Part shown: positions 53,987 to 62,814 of the stretch, in pieces
Layout of the letters: each line of letters starts with the position of its first letter
Position numbering within the stretch: the stretch's first letter is position 1
Assembly: GCF_037039395.1 (NCBI RefSeq)
Contig: NZ_CP146241.1
Span: forward strand, 62,001 to 126,000
DNA: 64,000 nt
Source: Agrobacterium vitis
GTDB lineage: Bacteria; Pseudomonadota; Alphaproteobacteria; Rhizobiales; Rhizobiaceae
Direction of reading: 5' to 3'
Notes under the pieces: generated by a model
The model's database searches: none
Told to the model about the DNA's origin: nothing
Seen by the model: the letters and a program-made list of their open reading frames with translations, nothing else
Position numbers and translations under genes: made by a program

Positions 53987-54244
53987 ATGGAGAAAGAGAA
54001 TAACAGCCCCATCCAACTTCGCCGTATCGACCCGTCGCAAAACATGCGGCGCTTTTACACGCTCGCACTGCAACCGACCTTGTTCGGCGGCGCTTCCGTG
54101 ATCCGCAACTGGGGTCGGATAGGTACGACAGGCCAGACCCTGATCGAGACTTTCGATCGAAAGGAGGATGCCCAACGTGTGCTTTCACGCCTTGAGCGGA
54201 CGAAAAGAAAACGTGGTTATCATGATGCGGGTCGTCTATCTTGA
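53987..54244 (+). CDS. Small stand-alone WGR-domain protein
   Basis: An 85-residue protein that is little more than a WGR domain: LRRIDPSQNMRRFYTLALQ, then the WGR core VIRNWGRIGTTGQTLIETF and KEDAQRVLSRLERTKRKRGY. WGR domains bind nucleic acid and occur in PARPs, ligases and as lone proteins in Rhizobiales. Start at MEKENNSPIQL (53987). It stands between carbohydrate genes with no obvious functional link. Confidence 0.8.
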   Translation: MEKENNSPIQLRRIDPSQNMRRFYTLALQPTLFGGASVIRNWGRIGTTGQTLIETFDRKEDAQRVLSRLERTKRKRGYHDAGRLS

Positions 54245-54247
54245 AAG

Positions 54248-54257
54248 ACATCAGACA
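54248..54257. promoter_or_regulatory. ACATCAGACA word upstream of the GntR gene
   Basis: The 10-mer ACATCAGACA occurs here and, inverted (TGTCTGATGT), at 57802-57811 in the heparinase/permease divergent promoter. It is a candidate half-site for the FadR-type regulator downstream; the match is short and could be chance. Confidence 0.35.
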
Positions 54258-54355
54258 TATTTATGCTCTTTTACAGAGCAGTTGAATTTTCGTGCGATTC
54301 GTCATACATATTCTGCGTAGAAGGACGAAAACTGTTCTGCCTTTGGCGACAGGGT

Positions 54356-55117
54356 ATGAAAGTGGTGGATGGTGTGACCGGTCAAGTGAAAACACGCGCC
54401 AAGGGCGCTGGCTCCCTGGTCGCACAGGTCAGCGAAAGCCTTCGCAAGGCGATCCTTGGCGGGGATTATGCGCCGGGCGATCGGCTTCCCAGCGAAATGG
54501 AACTGACCGAGGCTCATGGTGTCAGCCGGACCGTCATCCGCGAGGCCGTAACCGGCCTGCGTTACGACGGGCTGGTGGAAGTGCGCCAAGGGGCCGGCAT
54601 TTTCGTCCTCAATCATCATCAATCACGCTCAAACCCGTCGAAGCTGGATCGCGCCCGGTTGTCGTCCGATCTCGAGGTTTTGGAGATTCGCACCCCGCTG
54701 GAGATAGAGGCCGCTGGTCTTGCCGCGCTGCGTCGTTCGCCAGCGCAGGAGGAAGCGATTTTCGATTGCCATGCAAAATTGCTGGACTGTATCGAGGCCG
54801 ACCGCTCCATTCGCGAGGCCGATCTGGCCCTTCATATGGCGATTGCCGCGGCCACCAATAATCCGCTGTTTACGCAATTTCTCGAGATGCACGGCGCATC
54901 CGCCATCCCTCAGTCCAAAGTGGTCGCGGAAAACCGGGCGGCTGAACAAACTGCCTATCGCCGCCTCATCCACAGAGAACATCAGGCCGTGGTCGTAGCG
55001 ATTTCCGACGGCGACGAAAAAGCGGCTCGCACCGCTATGCAGGATCATCTGCGCGGCAGCCAATTGCGCTACCGTGATCTGCTCCGCGATCTACGCGGCA
55101 TCGGCAGCGAGGCCTGA
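54356..55117 (+). CDS. FadR-subfamily GntR transcriptional regulator
   Basis: A 253-residue regulator. N-terminal winged helix SLVAQVSESLRKAILGGDY, PGDRLPSEMELTEAHGVSR, TVIREAVTGLRYDGLVEVRQ; C-terminal FCD domain with metal-coordinating positions in LEIRTPLEIEAAGLAAL, ADLALHMAIAAATNNPLF and HREHQAVVVAISDGDEKAA. Regulators of this type respond to sugar acids. It adjoins the heparinase and GH88 genes and is their likely controller. Start at MKVVDGVTGQ (54356). Confidence 0.87.
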   Translation: MKVVDGVTGQVKTRAKGAGSLVAQVSESLRKAILGGDYAPGDRLPSEMELTEAHGVSRTVIREAVTGLRYDGLVEVRQGAGIFVLNHHQSRSNPSKLDRARLSSDLEVLEIRTPLEIEAAGLAALRRSPAQEEAIFDCHAKLLDCIEADRSIREADLALHMAIAAATNNPLFTQFLEMHGASAIPQSKVVAENRAAEQTAYRRLIHREHQAVVVAISDGDEKAARTAMQDHLRGSQLRYRDLLRDLRGIGSEA

Positions 55118-55121
55118 ATTT

Positions 55122-55907
55122 TCAGGATTCCGTCCCCCAAGCCTCGATCTGGGTCAGTGCCGGAAACGGCGATGGATCGTCAGCTTTCACCAGACTGTGC
55201 AGCCGAACCCATTCGGTGCGCGTTTCGGGCAGGAAAAAACACTGGGCGGCAGAGGATTTGATCAGCGCCAACCGCATTTCTTCTCCACCCGAAAAGCTCA
55301 GGACGGCACTTTCCCACCAGGCATCGTGTGGAAAATCAGCCCGCAGAGTGAGTACCACTTCACTGAGCGTGACCGGGCGGCCGAAAAACAGGGTCAGGGC
55401 GGCCTGCGGGTCTCTGTTGATCCCCCAACTGGTGAAAGGCCAGAAGCCGTGATTGTTATTGGCCCGCTCGCCATCGATGACATTGCGAACGGCGAAGGCC
55501 GCCTCCCCGCGTGTTTCGACATTGGCCTCGACATGCGGATAGGCTTGAGAATTGGCCTGATCATCCAGGGGGTTAAAGGCAAGGTTTCTCTGTGCCGCTA
55601 TCTCTTCCGGCCTCGCCTTCGTAGCGTGAAGCCGGTGCAGATCTCCGCAAAATGCATGGGGTGGATAGGCGATTTTCCTGGTGCCGAACGGTATGGAAAA
55701 GCTGAAACGGCCCTGAGGCAAATAGAGGATGGCCGGTGCCATGGCGGCATCAAGCGCCAGGCGAACATGACCGGGCTCTGACACTTCGACCAATAGCCGG
55801 TCGCCGTCACGGTAGGGCTGGCGATAGACCAGAAAGGCTTCATGATCAGCACTGCTCTGCGCCAGATTTTGGCCCGCAGCATCCACCACCGTGAGTGTCA
55901 CTCTCAT
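55122..55907 (-). CDS. Conserved protein of carbohydrate-lyase operon, possible carbohydrate-binding module
   Basis: A 261-residue soluble protein with no signal peptide. The C-terminal part (NVIDGERANNNHGFWPFTSW, then ALTLFFGRPVTLSEVVLTLR, and TEWVRLHSLVKADDP) resembles a discoidin-like beta-sandwich that binds sugars; the N-terminal third is beta-rich. It follows the heparinase gene after eleven bases and ends just before the regulator stop. I cannot name a family with certainty. It may hold the sugar chain for the lyase. Confidence 0.65.
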   Translation of the reverse strand: MRVTLTVVDAAGQNLAQSSADHEAFLVYRQPYRDGDRLLVEVSEPGHVRLALDAAMAPAILYLPQGRFSFSIPFGTRKIAYPPHAFCGDLHRLHATKARPEEIAAQRNLAFNPLDDQANSQAYPHVEANVETRGEAAFAVRNVIDGERANNNHGFWPFTSWGINRDPQAALTLFFGRPVTLSEVVLTLRADFPHDAWWESAVLSFSGGEEMRLALIKSSAAQCFFLPETRTEWVRLHSLVKADDPSPFPALTQIEAWGTES

Positions 55908-55918
55908 TCTCACCCTCC

Positions 55919-57727
55919 TCAAGTAATCGTCAGCGATAAGCGTGCTGTCTCGAACGGCAGCAGAATGCGGAAAATTCTGTCCGGCCAAGCCTGCCGCAGC
56001 CGGGGATCGCCGATGTCGATGACCTCGATGATCGGTTCTGCCGCACCACTCACACTGATTTCGCCGAGCCCATCCAGGATCAGCCGCCCCGCCTGCGCGC
56101 GGGGCGCAACGCAGGTTATCAGCGACAGGACCGCAGGCTTGTCACCGTCATGCTCATCGACAACTTCGATATGGCTGCCGCGAATGAGCCTAACGCTGCG
56201 GCGATAAGAGCGCAGCGCTGCTTCCTGCGGATAGGCTGCGGCGATCTCCAGCGAAATGCGGGCCTCCTCCACCTCGAAAGCAGTCTTGACATCGCGTGCG
56301 GCACATTCCGGTCCATCCTGCTGCATCACGCCTGCAAAAGCTGGAAGGTTGTGGTAGGCCGACTGCATCGTCCAGATCTCATACCGCTGCGGCGAGAAAG
56401 TCTTGGCCGTATAGGTTTCGACGCCGATATCGATGAGAAATGGTTGTCCGTCCTTGTAAAGCGTCAGGCTGCCGACATCGTTATGATTATGGCTTTCGCC
56501 GTTGTGTCCGCCCTTCACCGCCAGATCAAAACGGCTGTCGCGGGCAATGAAAAGCCCAGTGCCGGGGTAGAAAATTTCGCCTTTTGCCGCCAGCTTTTCG
56601 GGCGCAGGCGCAACATCCGGCAAGCATGTCGCCGCCGTCAGCCGGTACCAGAGGTTCCACTCCCTCGACAGCAGTGGATCGGCGGATTGTCGAAGATCGG
56701 CGGAGGCAAAATCCATCAGCACCTTCGAGCCCACCGCTTCGCCAAACAGATATTCCCGGATGCTACAGGGCTCCAGAACTGCGGATGAATCGGCAAAATT
56801 GAAATAATGCCGTCCGGCCACATGCATGTTGAGGATGTATTCCGCCATGTTGCGGATCTTTTTTGTCTGCCAAAGCGGACGGCATAGGTCCGGCGCAACC
56901 TGATCCAGCACGGTCATGGCGCCAAACAGACAGAGAGCGGCATGGCGGTAATAGAGGACGCCTTCCTCGCAGGCGCCGTCCTCGGCATAGTCCTTGAGAA
57001 AGGCATCGAGACTACCTAGCGCTTTGACCAGCACTGCACGGCGGATCTCCTGGCTCGTCGGCAGGGAAAAGGTGGCGATCAGGACGTTCTGGGTGATCCA
57101 GGCGGTCCAGTTGTTCATCCGCTCGGTTCCTTGCCCCATCCACCAGAAATGCCGGGTAAGATAAGGGGTGATGATACGGCGGTGGATCTCCTGCTCTATG
57201 CGGGCAGGCAGGCGCGGATCGCGTTTGGCAAGGGCAGGTCTTAGCAGCCAAACCAGGGTTGCCAGGTTCGCCGCCGTTTCGGCCGCAAAGAGATCGACCA
57301 CCGGATCATCAGGATCGGGCAGTGGCTGGCGCGGACCGCCGCGTCCATAGGCATTATGCGCTGGCAATTGCCAACCGCTCTCCTCGCAGATCAGGATGAC
57401 GCCATCGATAATCGCGTCGATGAAGTCGCCCCCGCCGCTCTCCCCCTTGCCTTTCGCGCATTCGGCCAGAACCAAATCGTTCAGCATCAGGCGGCGGCGG
57501 AAATACAGGTCTTCGAAGCGCGAGCGGTTTCCTGTCTGGGTATAGTCACGGTAATGAGAAGAGAGGATTTGCGGCCAGTCAGCCTCCAGCGCGGCGCGGC
57601 CTGCGGCCTGAAGAGCGGTGAGATGGTCGGCACCCAATCGTTGCCGCAACCCATGGACGTCAGCACCTGTGACAGGTTGGAAATCGGCAAGGTGAGGCGG
57701 CAAGCTGCCGATATGCTCGCTGAACAT
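55919..57727 (-). CDS. Heparinase II/III-family polysaccharide lyase-like protein
   Basis: A 602-residue protein. An (alpha/alpha) toroid (residues about 1-330, WWMGQGTERMNNWTAWITQN, YYRHAALCLFGAMTVL) is followed by the beta-sheet domain with FIARDSRFDLAVKGG, HNHNDVGSLTLYKDG and QPFLIDIGVETYTAKTFS, the heparinase II/III signature with catalytic His. No signal peptide is seen at MFSEHIGSLPPHL, so it probably acts on imported oligosaccharides in the cytoplasm. It is divergent from the permease/GH88 operon. The true uronic-acid substrate is unknown. Confidence 0.85.
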   Translation of the reverse strand: MFSEHIGSLPPHLADFQPVTGADVHGLRQRLGADHLTALQAAGRAALEADWPQILSSHYRDYTQTGNRSRFEDLYFRRRLMLNDLVLAECAKGKGESGGGDFIDAIIDGVILICEESGWQLPAHNAYGRGGPRQPLPDPDDPVVDLFAAETAANLATLVWLLRPALAKRDPRLPARIEQEIHRRIITPYLTRHFWWMGQGTERMNNWTAWITQNVLIATFSLPTSQEIRRAVLVKALGSLDAFLKDYAEDGACEEGVLYYRHAALCLFGAMTVLDQVAPDLCRPLWQTKKIRNMAEYILNMHVAGRHYFNFADSSAVLEPCSIREYLFGEAVGSKVLMDFASADLRQSADPLLSREWNLWYRLTAATCLPDVAPAPEKLAAKGEIFYPGTGLFIARDSRFDLAVKGGHNGESHNHNDVGSLTLYKDGQPFLIDIGVETYTAKTFSPQRYEIWTMQSAYHNLPAFAGVMQQDGPECAARDVKTAFEVEEARISLEIAAAYPQEAALRSYRRSVRLIRGSHIEVVDEHDGDKPAVLSLITCVAPRAQAGRLILDGLGEISVSGAAEPIIEVIDIGDPRLRQAWPDRIFRILLPFETARLSLTIT

Positions 57728-57801
57728 GATGTCCACCTCCCCCGTCCTCGCGGTCCGACAATCCCCTGCTATCATACCTATTTTCACCTTTCCAGTAAAT
57801 T

Positions 57802-57811
57802 TGTCTGATGT
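57802..57811. promoter_or_regulatory. TGTCTGATGT word in the heparinase/permease divergent promoter
   Basis: Inverted copy of the word at 54248, lying in the 212-base gap that must contain both promoters of the lyase and ABC operons. Candidate half-site for the FadR-type regulator. Confidence 0.35.
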
Positions 57812-57939
57812 TATCGGAAGTTGTTTGACCAATAAACGATCTATGCTATGCAGGGATCGGGAGACGGGTGCAACCGACAGGCGGCCCCGCATGGAACGCT
57901 TGAGCATGGCACGATACGCTTCGTGCGGGAGGAAAGCTG

Positions 57940-58902
57940 ATGACGGTCATCAGTCCGGTTCTATCTGGCGGCAGCGCCGAGGACGGCAAAGGTGCGACCT
58001 CGAAGCGCCGGGTGCGGATCGTGTCCAGGCGCCGGCGGCGGATCGAAAATGCGCTGATTGCCTATTCCTTCATTGCTCCAAATTTCCTAGGCTTTGCCGT
58101 TTTCACGCTCGGCCCTATCCTGTTTGCCTTTGCGCTGGCTTTCATGCATTGGGACGGCTCAAACCCGATCACCTTTGCCGGGCTCGACAATTTCTGGCGG
58201 CTGTTTGAAGACAAGGCCTTTATCGCCGCCTTCTGGAACACGGTCATCTATACTGTTGTCTCTGTACCTGCGACGCTTGCCTGCGCGCTGGGTCTCGCCA
58301 TCCTGCTCAACCAGAAAATCCGTGGTCGCGATTTCTTCCGCACCGCGATGTTCTTTCCTTATGTCGCGTCGCTGGTCGCGGTCGCCGTTGTCTGGAATAT
58401 GCTGTTCAACCCAGAAATGGGGCCGGTGAACATGCTGCTCTACACGCTCGGCCTCGACCCTAATGACATGCCCGGCTGGGCGGCTGACCGGCACTGGGCA
58501 ATGGTCACCGTTATCCTGTTCGGGATCTGGAAGAGCATGGGCTATTACATGGTCATCTATCTGGCCGGGCTACAGGGCATCAATGCCGAATTATACGAGG
58601 CAGCCGGTCTCGACGGCGCCAATGGCTGGCAGAAATTCCGGCATGTCACCCTGCCGCAGCTTGCCCCGACGACGTTTTTCGTCACGGTCATGCTGACAAT
58701 CCAGTCCTTCAAGGTGTTCGATCAGGTCTATATGATTACCCAGGGTGGGCCTGGAACCTCGACCCTCGTGCTGGTCTATCATATCTATAACGAAGCCTTC
58801 ATTTCCTGGGATCTCGGCTATTCCAGCATGATTTCGCTGGTGCTGTTCTTCCTGGTTCTGGCGGTCACCGTGATCCAGTTCCGCCGCCAAAGGGAGGACT
58901 GA
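57940..58902 (+). CDS. Carbohydrate ABC transporter permease (MalF/LacF type)
   Basis: A 320-residue permease with six helices after a basic N-terminus (RRVRIVSRRRRRIENALIAY). EAA loop ELYEAAGLDGANGWQKFRHV around residue 220. First gene of the plus-strand uptake operon for acidic oligosaccharides; start at MTVISPVLSGG after GGGAGGAAAGC. Confidence 0.9.
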   Translation: MTVISPVLSGGSAEDGKGATSKRRVRIVSRRRRRIENALIAYSFIAPNFLGFAVFTLGPILFAFALAFMHWDGSNPITFAGLDNFWRLFEDKAFIAAFWNTVIYTVVSVPATLACALGLAILLNQKIRGRDFFRTAMFFPYVASLVAVAVVWNMLFNPEMGPVNMLLYTLGLDPNDMPGWAADRHWAMVTVILFGIWKSMGYYMVIYLAGLQGINAELYEAAGLDGANGWQKFRHVTLPQLAPTTFFVTVMLTIQSFKVFDQVYMITQGGPGTSTLVLVYHIYNEAFISWDLGYSSMISLVLFFLVLAVTVIQFRRQRED

Positions 58903-58905
58903 GCC

Positions 58906-59742
58906 ATGCGGATTGCCGGACGCAGGATCAAGGTCTCTACAATTGCCATCTACGCAACGGTCATCGCCGTCACCATCATCATGTTGCTGCCGTTTGCCTG
59001 GATGCTGTCGGCGTCGCTGAAGCTCGACCGCGACGTCTTCGTATTTCCGATCGAATGGATACCGGCCCACCCGCGCTGGCAGAACTATGTCGATATCTGG
59101 ACGAAGATTCCGTTGGCGCTGTTCATCTACAACACCTCGAAGCTGACGATCATCGTCACCCTTCTCCAATTGTTGACGTCGAGTTTCGCGGCCTATGCCT
59201 TCGCCAAACTGCATTTTCCCTTCAAGAACACGCTGTTTCTCGGCTATATCGCCACCATCGCCATGCCCTGGCAGGTCTATATGGTGCCGCAATTTCTGCT
59301 GATGCGCGAATTCGGGCTGAACAATACCCATCTGGCGCTGATCTGCCTTCAGGCGTTCACAGCCTTCGGCGTCTTCCTGATGCGGCAGTTCTATATGTCG
59401 ATTCCAACGGAACTCTGCGAAGCCGCCCGGATTGATGGCATGAACGAATACCAGATCTGGGCGAAGATCATGCTGCCGCTGTCGAAACCAGCGCTATCGA
59501 CGCTTACGATCTTCACCTTCGTCACCACCTGGAACGATTTTCTGGGGCCGATGATCTATCTCACCAAGACCGAACTGAAGACCATCCAGATCGGGCTTCG
59601 CATGTTCATATCGCAATACTCCGCCGAATACGGGCTGATCATGGCGGCGTCCGTTGTCGCGCTCATTCCCGTACTGATTGTCTTTCTCGCCTTGCAGCGC
59701 TTCTTCGTCGAAGGCGTCGCATCAACCGGGCTGAAGGGGTGA
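58906..59742 (+). CDS. Carbohydrate ABC transporter permease (MalG type)
   Basis: A 278-residue permease; EAA loop LCEAARIDGMNEYQIWAKIML near residue 175. It starts three bases after the preceding permease stop and pairs with it. Typical of CUT1 sugar importers. Confidence 0.9.
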   Translation: MRIAGRRIKVSTIAIYATVIAVTIIMLLPFAWMLSASLKLDRDVFVFPIEWIPAHPRWQNYVDIWTKIPLALFIYNTSKLTIIVTLLQLLTSSFAAYAFAKLHFPFKNTLFLGYIATIAMPWQVYMVPQFLLMREFGLNNTHLALICLQAFTAFGVFLMRQFYMSIPTELCEAARIDGMNEYQIWAKIMLPLSKPALSTLTIFTFVTTWNDFLGPMIYLTKTELKTIQIGLRMFISQYSAEYGLIMAASVVALIPVLIVFLALQRFFVEGVASTGLKG

Positions 59743-59746
59743 TGTC

Positions 59747-60919
59747 ATGAATGCCATGTTTTCCAACGCACCACAGCCGATCACCGATCAAGAGGTGACT
59801 ATTGCGCTCGACATCGCGGTCGCTCAGGTGCGGCGCAACCTGCCTGACTTCACCTATGCGGCGCAGAACCATTCCAGCGTCGGCAACCGGTATCCGGCGG
59901 TGGCGAATGACCAATGGACGGCGGGCTTCTGGCCCGGCGAAATCTGGCTTGCCTATGAGCATAGCGGCGACAAGGTGTTTCGCTATGCTGCACAGATCCA
60001 GGTGCAAAGCTTCCTGCATCGCATCGAAAACCGTATCGCCACTGACCATCACGACATGGGTTTTCTCTATTCGCCCTCCTGCATTGCAGCCTGGAAACTG
60101 GTGGGCGACGAGGATGGGCGCAAGGCGGCACTCCTTGCCGCCGATCAGCTGATCGAACGTTACCAGCCCATTGGACAATTCATCCAGGCCTGGGGTGCCA
60201 AGGGCAATCCCAACGAATATCGCTACATTATCGATTGCCTGTTGAACCTACCGCTGCTCTACTGGGCGACAGGCGAAACAGGGGATGAAAAATACCGCGA
60301 GATCGCGCTCTCCCATGCGCGCACCACGCTTGCCCATTCGGTGCGGAGTGACTGCTCCACCTATCACACGTTTTACATGGACCCGGTAAACGGCGCTCCG
60401 GTGCGCGGCGTGACCAAGCAGGGCTATAGCGACGACAGTTTCTGGGCACGCGGACAGGCCTGGGGTATTTCTGGCATGGCCCTGTCCTATCGTTACGAGC
60501 GCATTGCCGAATACCGCGAGGCTTTTGAGCGGTTGCTGGGCTTTTATCTGCAACGGCTTCCAGACGATCTCGTGCCGGTGTGGGATCTGATCTTTTCGGC
60601 AGAGGACGGTGAGCCGCGCGATAGCTCCTCTGCATCTATCGTCGCCTGCGGCCTTCTGGAAATGGCCGATCTCGTGGAAGAAGCGGACGCCGCACGCTAC
60701 CGCGATCTCGCTCGCCGAATGATGAAAAGCCTGGCCGAGCGCTATGCCGTCAAGGACCTGTCCATCTCCAACGGGCTTGTCCTGCATGGCACCTATTCCA
60801 AGAAGACCCCACACAACACCTGCCGCGGCGAAGGTGTCGATGAGTGCGTGTCCTGGGGTGACTACTATTACATGGAAGCTTTGACGCGTTTGTCGCGCAA
60901 CTGGTCTTCCTATTGGTGA
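59747..60919 (+). CDS. GH88/GH105-type unsaturated glucuronyl hydrolase
   Basis: A 390-residue (alpha/alpha)6 barrel. VANDQWTAGFWPGEIWLAYE, HHDMGFLYSPSC with Asp 103, RYIIDCLLNLPLLYWA with Asp 163, and QGYSDDSFWARGQAWGISG are the family blocks; the two Asp match the catalytic pair of Bacillus unsaturated glucuronyl hydrolase. It hydrates the 4,5-unsaturated uronic acid at the end of oligosaccharides made by lyases. No signal peptide, so it works in the cytoplasm after import. It lies between the permeases and ATPase. Confidence 0.9.
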   Translation: MNAMFSNAPQPITDQEVTIALDIAVAQVRRNLPDFTYAAQNHSSVGNRYPAVANDQWTAGFWPGEIWLAYEHSGDKVFRYAAQIQVQSFLHRIENRIATDHHDMGFLYSPSCIAAWKLVGDEDGRKAALLAADQLIERYQPIGQFIQAWGAKGNPNEYRYIIDCLLNLPLLYWATGETGDEKYREIALSHARTTLAHSVRSDCSTYHTFYMDPVNGAPVRGVTKQGYSDDSFWARGQAWGISGMALSYRYERIAEYREAFERLLGFYLQRLPDDLVPVWDLIFSAEDGEPRDSSSASIVACGLLEMADLVEEADAARYRDLARRMMKSLAERYAVKDLSISNGLVLHGTYSKKTPHNTCRGEGVDECVSWGDYYYMEALTRLSRNWSSYW

Positions 60920-60933
60920 TGCGTGAGGGATAA

Positions 60934-62043
60934 ATGGCAAGCATTTCGCTGAAAAAGCTCAACAAATCCTTCGGTGCATTGAAAGTAGTGCACGATATCG
61001 ACCTTGAGATCGCGGATAAGGAATTCATCATCCTTGTCGGGCCGTCCGGCTGCGGCAAATCCACCACGCTCAGAATGATCGCGGGGCTGGAGGAGATCTC
61101 CGGCGGGCAATTGCTGATCGGCGAGGACCTGATGAATGACGTTCCGTCGAAGGACCGCGACATTGCCATGGTCTTCCAGAATTACGCGCTCTACCCGCAT
61201 ATGACCGTCTACAAGAACATGGCGTTCGGGCTTGAGCTGCGGAAAGCGCCGCGCGATGTGATCGAGACAAAAGTCCAGGAAGCAGCTAAGATCCTCGACA
61301 TCACCCATCTGTTGAACCGCAAACCCAAGGCGCTGTCGGGCGGCCAGCGGCAGCGCGTGGCTCTGGGCCGTGCCATGGTGCGCAATCCGGAAGTGTTTCT
61401 GCTGGACGAGCCGCTGTCCAACCTCGATGCCAAGCTGCGCGGCACCATGCGCGCCGAAATATCCAAGCTGCACAAGCGGCTGAACGCCACGTTCATCTAT
61501 GTTACCCATGATCAGGTGGAGGCCATGACCATGGCCGACCGCATCGTTGTCATGAAGGATGGCCATATCCAGCAAGTCGATACGCCGCAGCGGCTCTATG
61601 ACCATCCGATCAACATGTTCGTGGCGGGCTTTATTGGTGCGCCGCAGATGAACATGCTTCCCTCGACGATCCGGCGCCAGGGGGATGGTTTCGTCGCCGT
61701 CTTCAACGATCATGCCCTGCCCTTGCCGAACACTTTCGATCAGAGCCGCATCGCGCCATACCTGGACCGTGACATCGTTTTAGGCATACGGCCTGAAAAT
61801 TTTCATGAGCTGGCACCCGGCGATATTGATCCGGCCAATACCGCGCCCTTTGAGGCTGTCGTTGAACTGGCCGAACCGATGGGCTCGGAAGTGCATCTCA
61901 ATCTCGTCGTTGCCGGGCGCTCCATCGTCGCCCGTGTGTCGCCGCGCTTCAAGGCCAAACTCGGTGAGCAGGTGCGTCTCACCGCCGACATGACCAATGC
62001 GCAATTGTTCGATCCGCAGACCGAGCGGTCGATCCTCTACTGA
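60934..62043 (+). CDS. Sugar ABC transporter ATP-binding protein (MalK/UgpC type)
   Basis: A 369-residue ATPase: Walker [10 protein letters not shown] (36-44), [46 protein letters not shown], switch [15 protein letters not shown], and a C-terminal TOBE domain (GIRPENFHELAPGD). It energises the permeases at 57940 and 58906. Confidence 0.92.
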   Translation: MASISLKKLNKSFGALKVVHDIDLEIADKEFIILVGPSGCGKSTTLRMIAGLEEISGGQLLIGEDLMNDVPSKDRDIAMVFQNYALYPHMTVYKNMAFGLELRKAPRDVIETKVQEAAKILDITHLLNRKPKALSGGQRQRVALGRAMVRNPEVFLLDEPLSNLDAKLRGTMRAEISKLHKRLNATFIYVTHDQVEAMTMADRIVVMKDGHIQQVDTPQRLYDHPINMFVAGFIGAPQMNMLPSTIRRQGDGFVAVFNDHALPLPNTFDQSRIAPYLDRDIVLGIRPENFHELAPGDIDPANTAPFEAVVELAEPMGSEVHLNLVVAGRSIVARVSPRFKAKLGEQVRLTADMTNAQLFDPQTERSILY

Positions 62044-62055
62044 CAGGACAACACG

Positions 62056-62766
62056 ATGCAATGGTTGGAGGCCATCTGGACGAAAGAGGGAAAGGGCATC
62101 GCCAAGGATGCGCCGAAGCGCACCGGCCTTGCGCTGTTTTGCGAGATCATCGGGCGCGAATGGTGGGAACTGGTCAAGCTCAACCTTCTGTTTCTGGTGG
62201 CCGCGCTGCCCATCGTCACGCTGCCCGCTGCGCTCTTTGCCACCGCCAGTATTTGTCGCTCCATGGTAGAGGACCGCAACGTCTATCTGTTGCGTGATTT
62301 CATCGAAGCCTTTCGTCGCTATTTGGTCGTGGCAACGGTGTGGGGTCTGGCAACCGCTCTGGCACTGTGGATTGGTTTTTGTGCCATCGCAGCCTATGGC
62401 GCCCAAGTGCGCGACAGCCTGATCTACGCGGGGCCCCTGGCTGTCAGCCTTGTCGCAACCGGTTTCGTGGGCGTGTGGTCGGCGCATTTCATTGTGCTTG
62501 CGGTGATGAGCAAGCGTGGTGTCCTGGAGATCCTGCGGCTATCGGCGCTGGCAACGCTTCTGCGGCCCTTGCCGACGGTGGCGGCGCTGATGTTTGTCGC
62601 AGCACTCTGGCTTGTGCATGTGCTGCTCTACCCGGTTTCCGTCTTCATGCCGGCAATGATCAATTTTTCACTTGGCATGTTCGCTATTTCATTCGGCGCG
62701 CATCGGGCGGCGGTAATGGTTCTGACCAGGCCTGATGCGGCGTATCGGACGACGAAAATATTATAG
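62056..62766 (+). CDS. DUF624 (YesL-like) membrane protein
   Basis: A 236-residue membrane protein with four to five helices. GREWWELVKLNLLFLVAALP, LPAALFATASICRSMVEDRN and RDFIEAFRRYLVVATVWG match the YesL/DUF624 family, found with pectin and uronate uptake operons in Bacillus and others. Its exact role is not known. It starts twelve bases after the ATPase gene. Confidence 0.85.
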   Translation: MQWLEAIWTKEGKGIAKDAPKRTGLALFCEIIGREWWELVKLNLLFLVAALPIVTLPAALFATASICRSMVEDRNVYLLRDFIEAFRRYLVVATVWGLATALALWIGFCAIAAYGAQVRDSLIYAGPLAVSLVATGFVGVWSAHFIVLAVMSKRGVLEILRLSALATLLRPLPTVAALMFVAALWLVHVLLYPVSVFMPAMINFSLGMFAISFGAHRAAVMVLTRPDAAYRTTKIL

Positions 62767-62814
62767 GCAGCGCTGGGAGGCACTGTCGAGGAAACACTCA
62801 GGGAGGAGAACAGA

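Noticed and set aside
58591..59331. Minus-strand open frame opposite the two permease genes
   Set aside because: Rich in His, Arg, Asp and Gln as expected for an antisense frame of membrane-protein genes; no motif or ribosome site.
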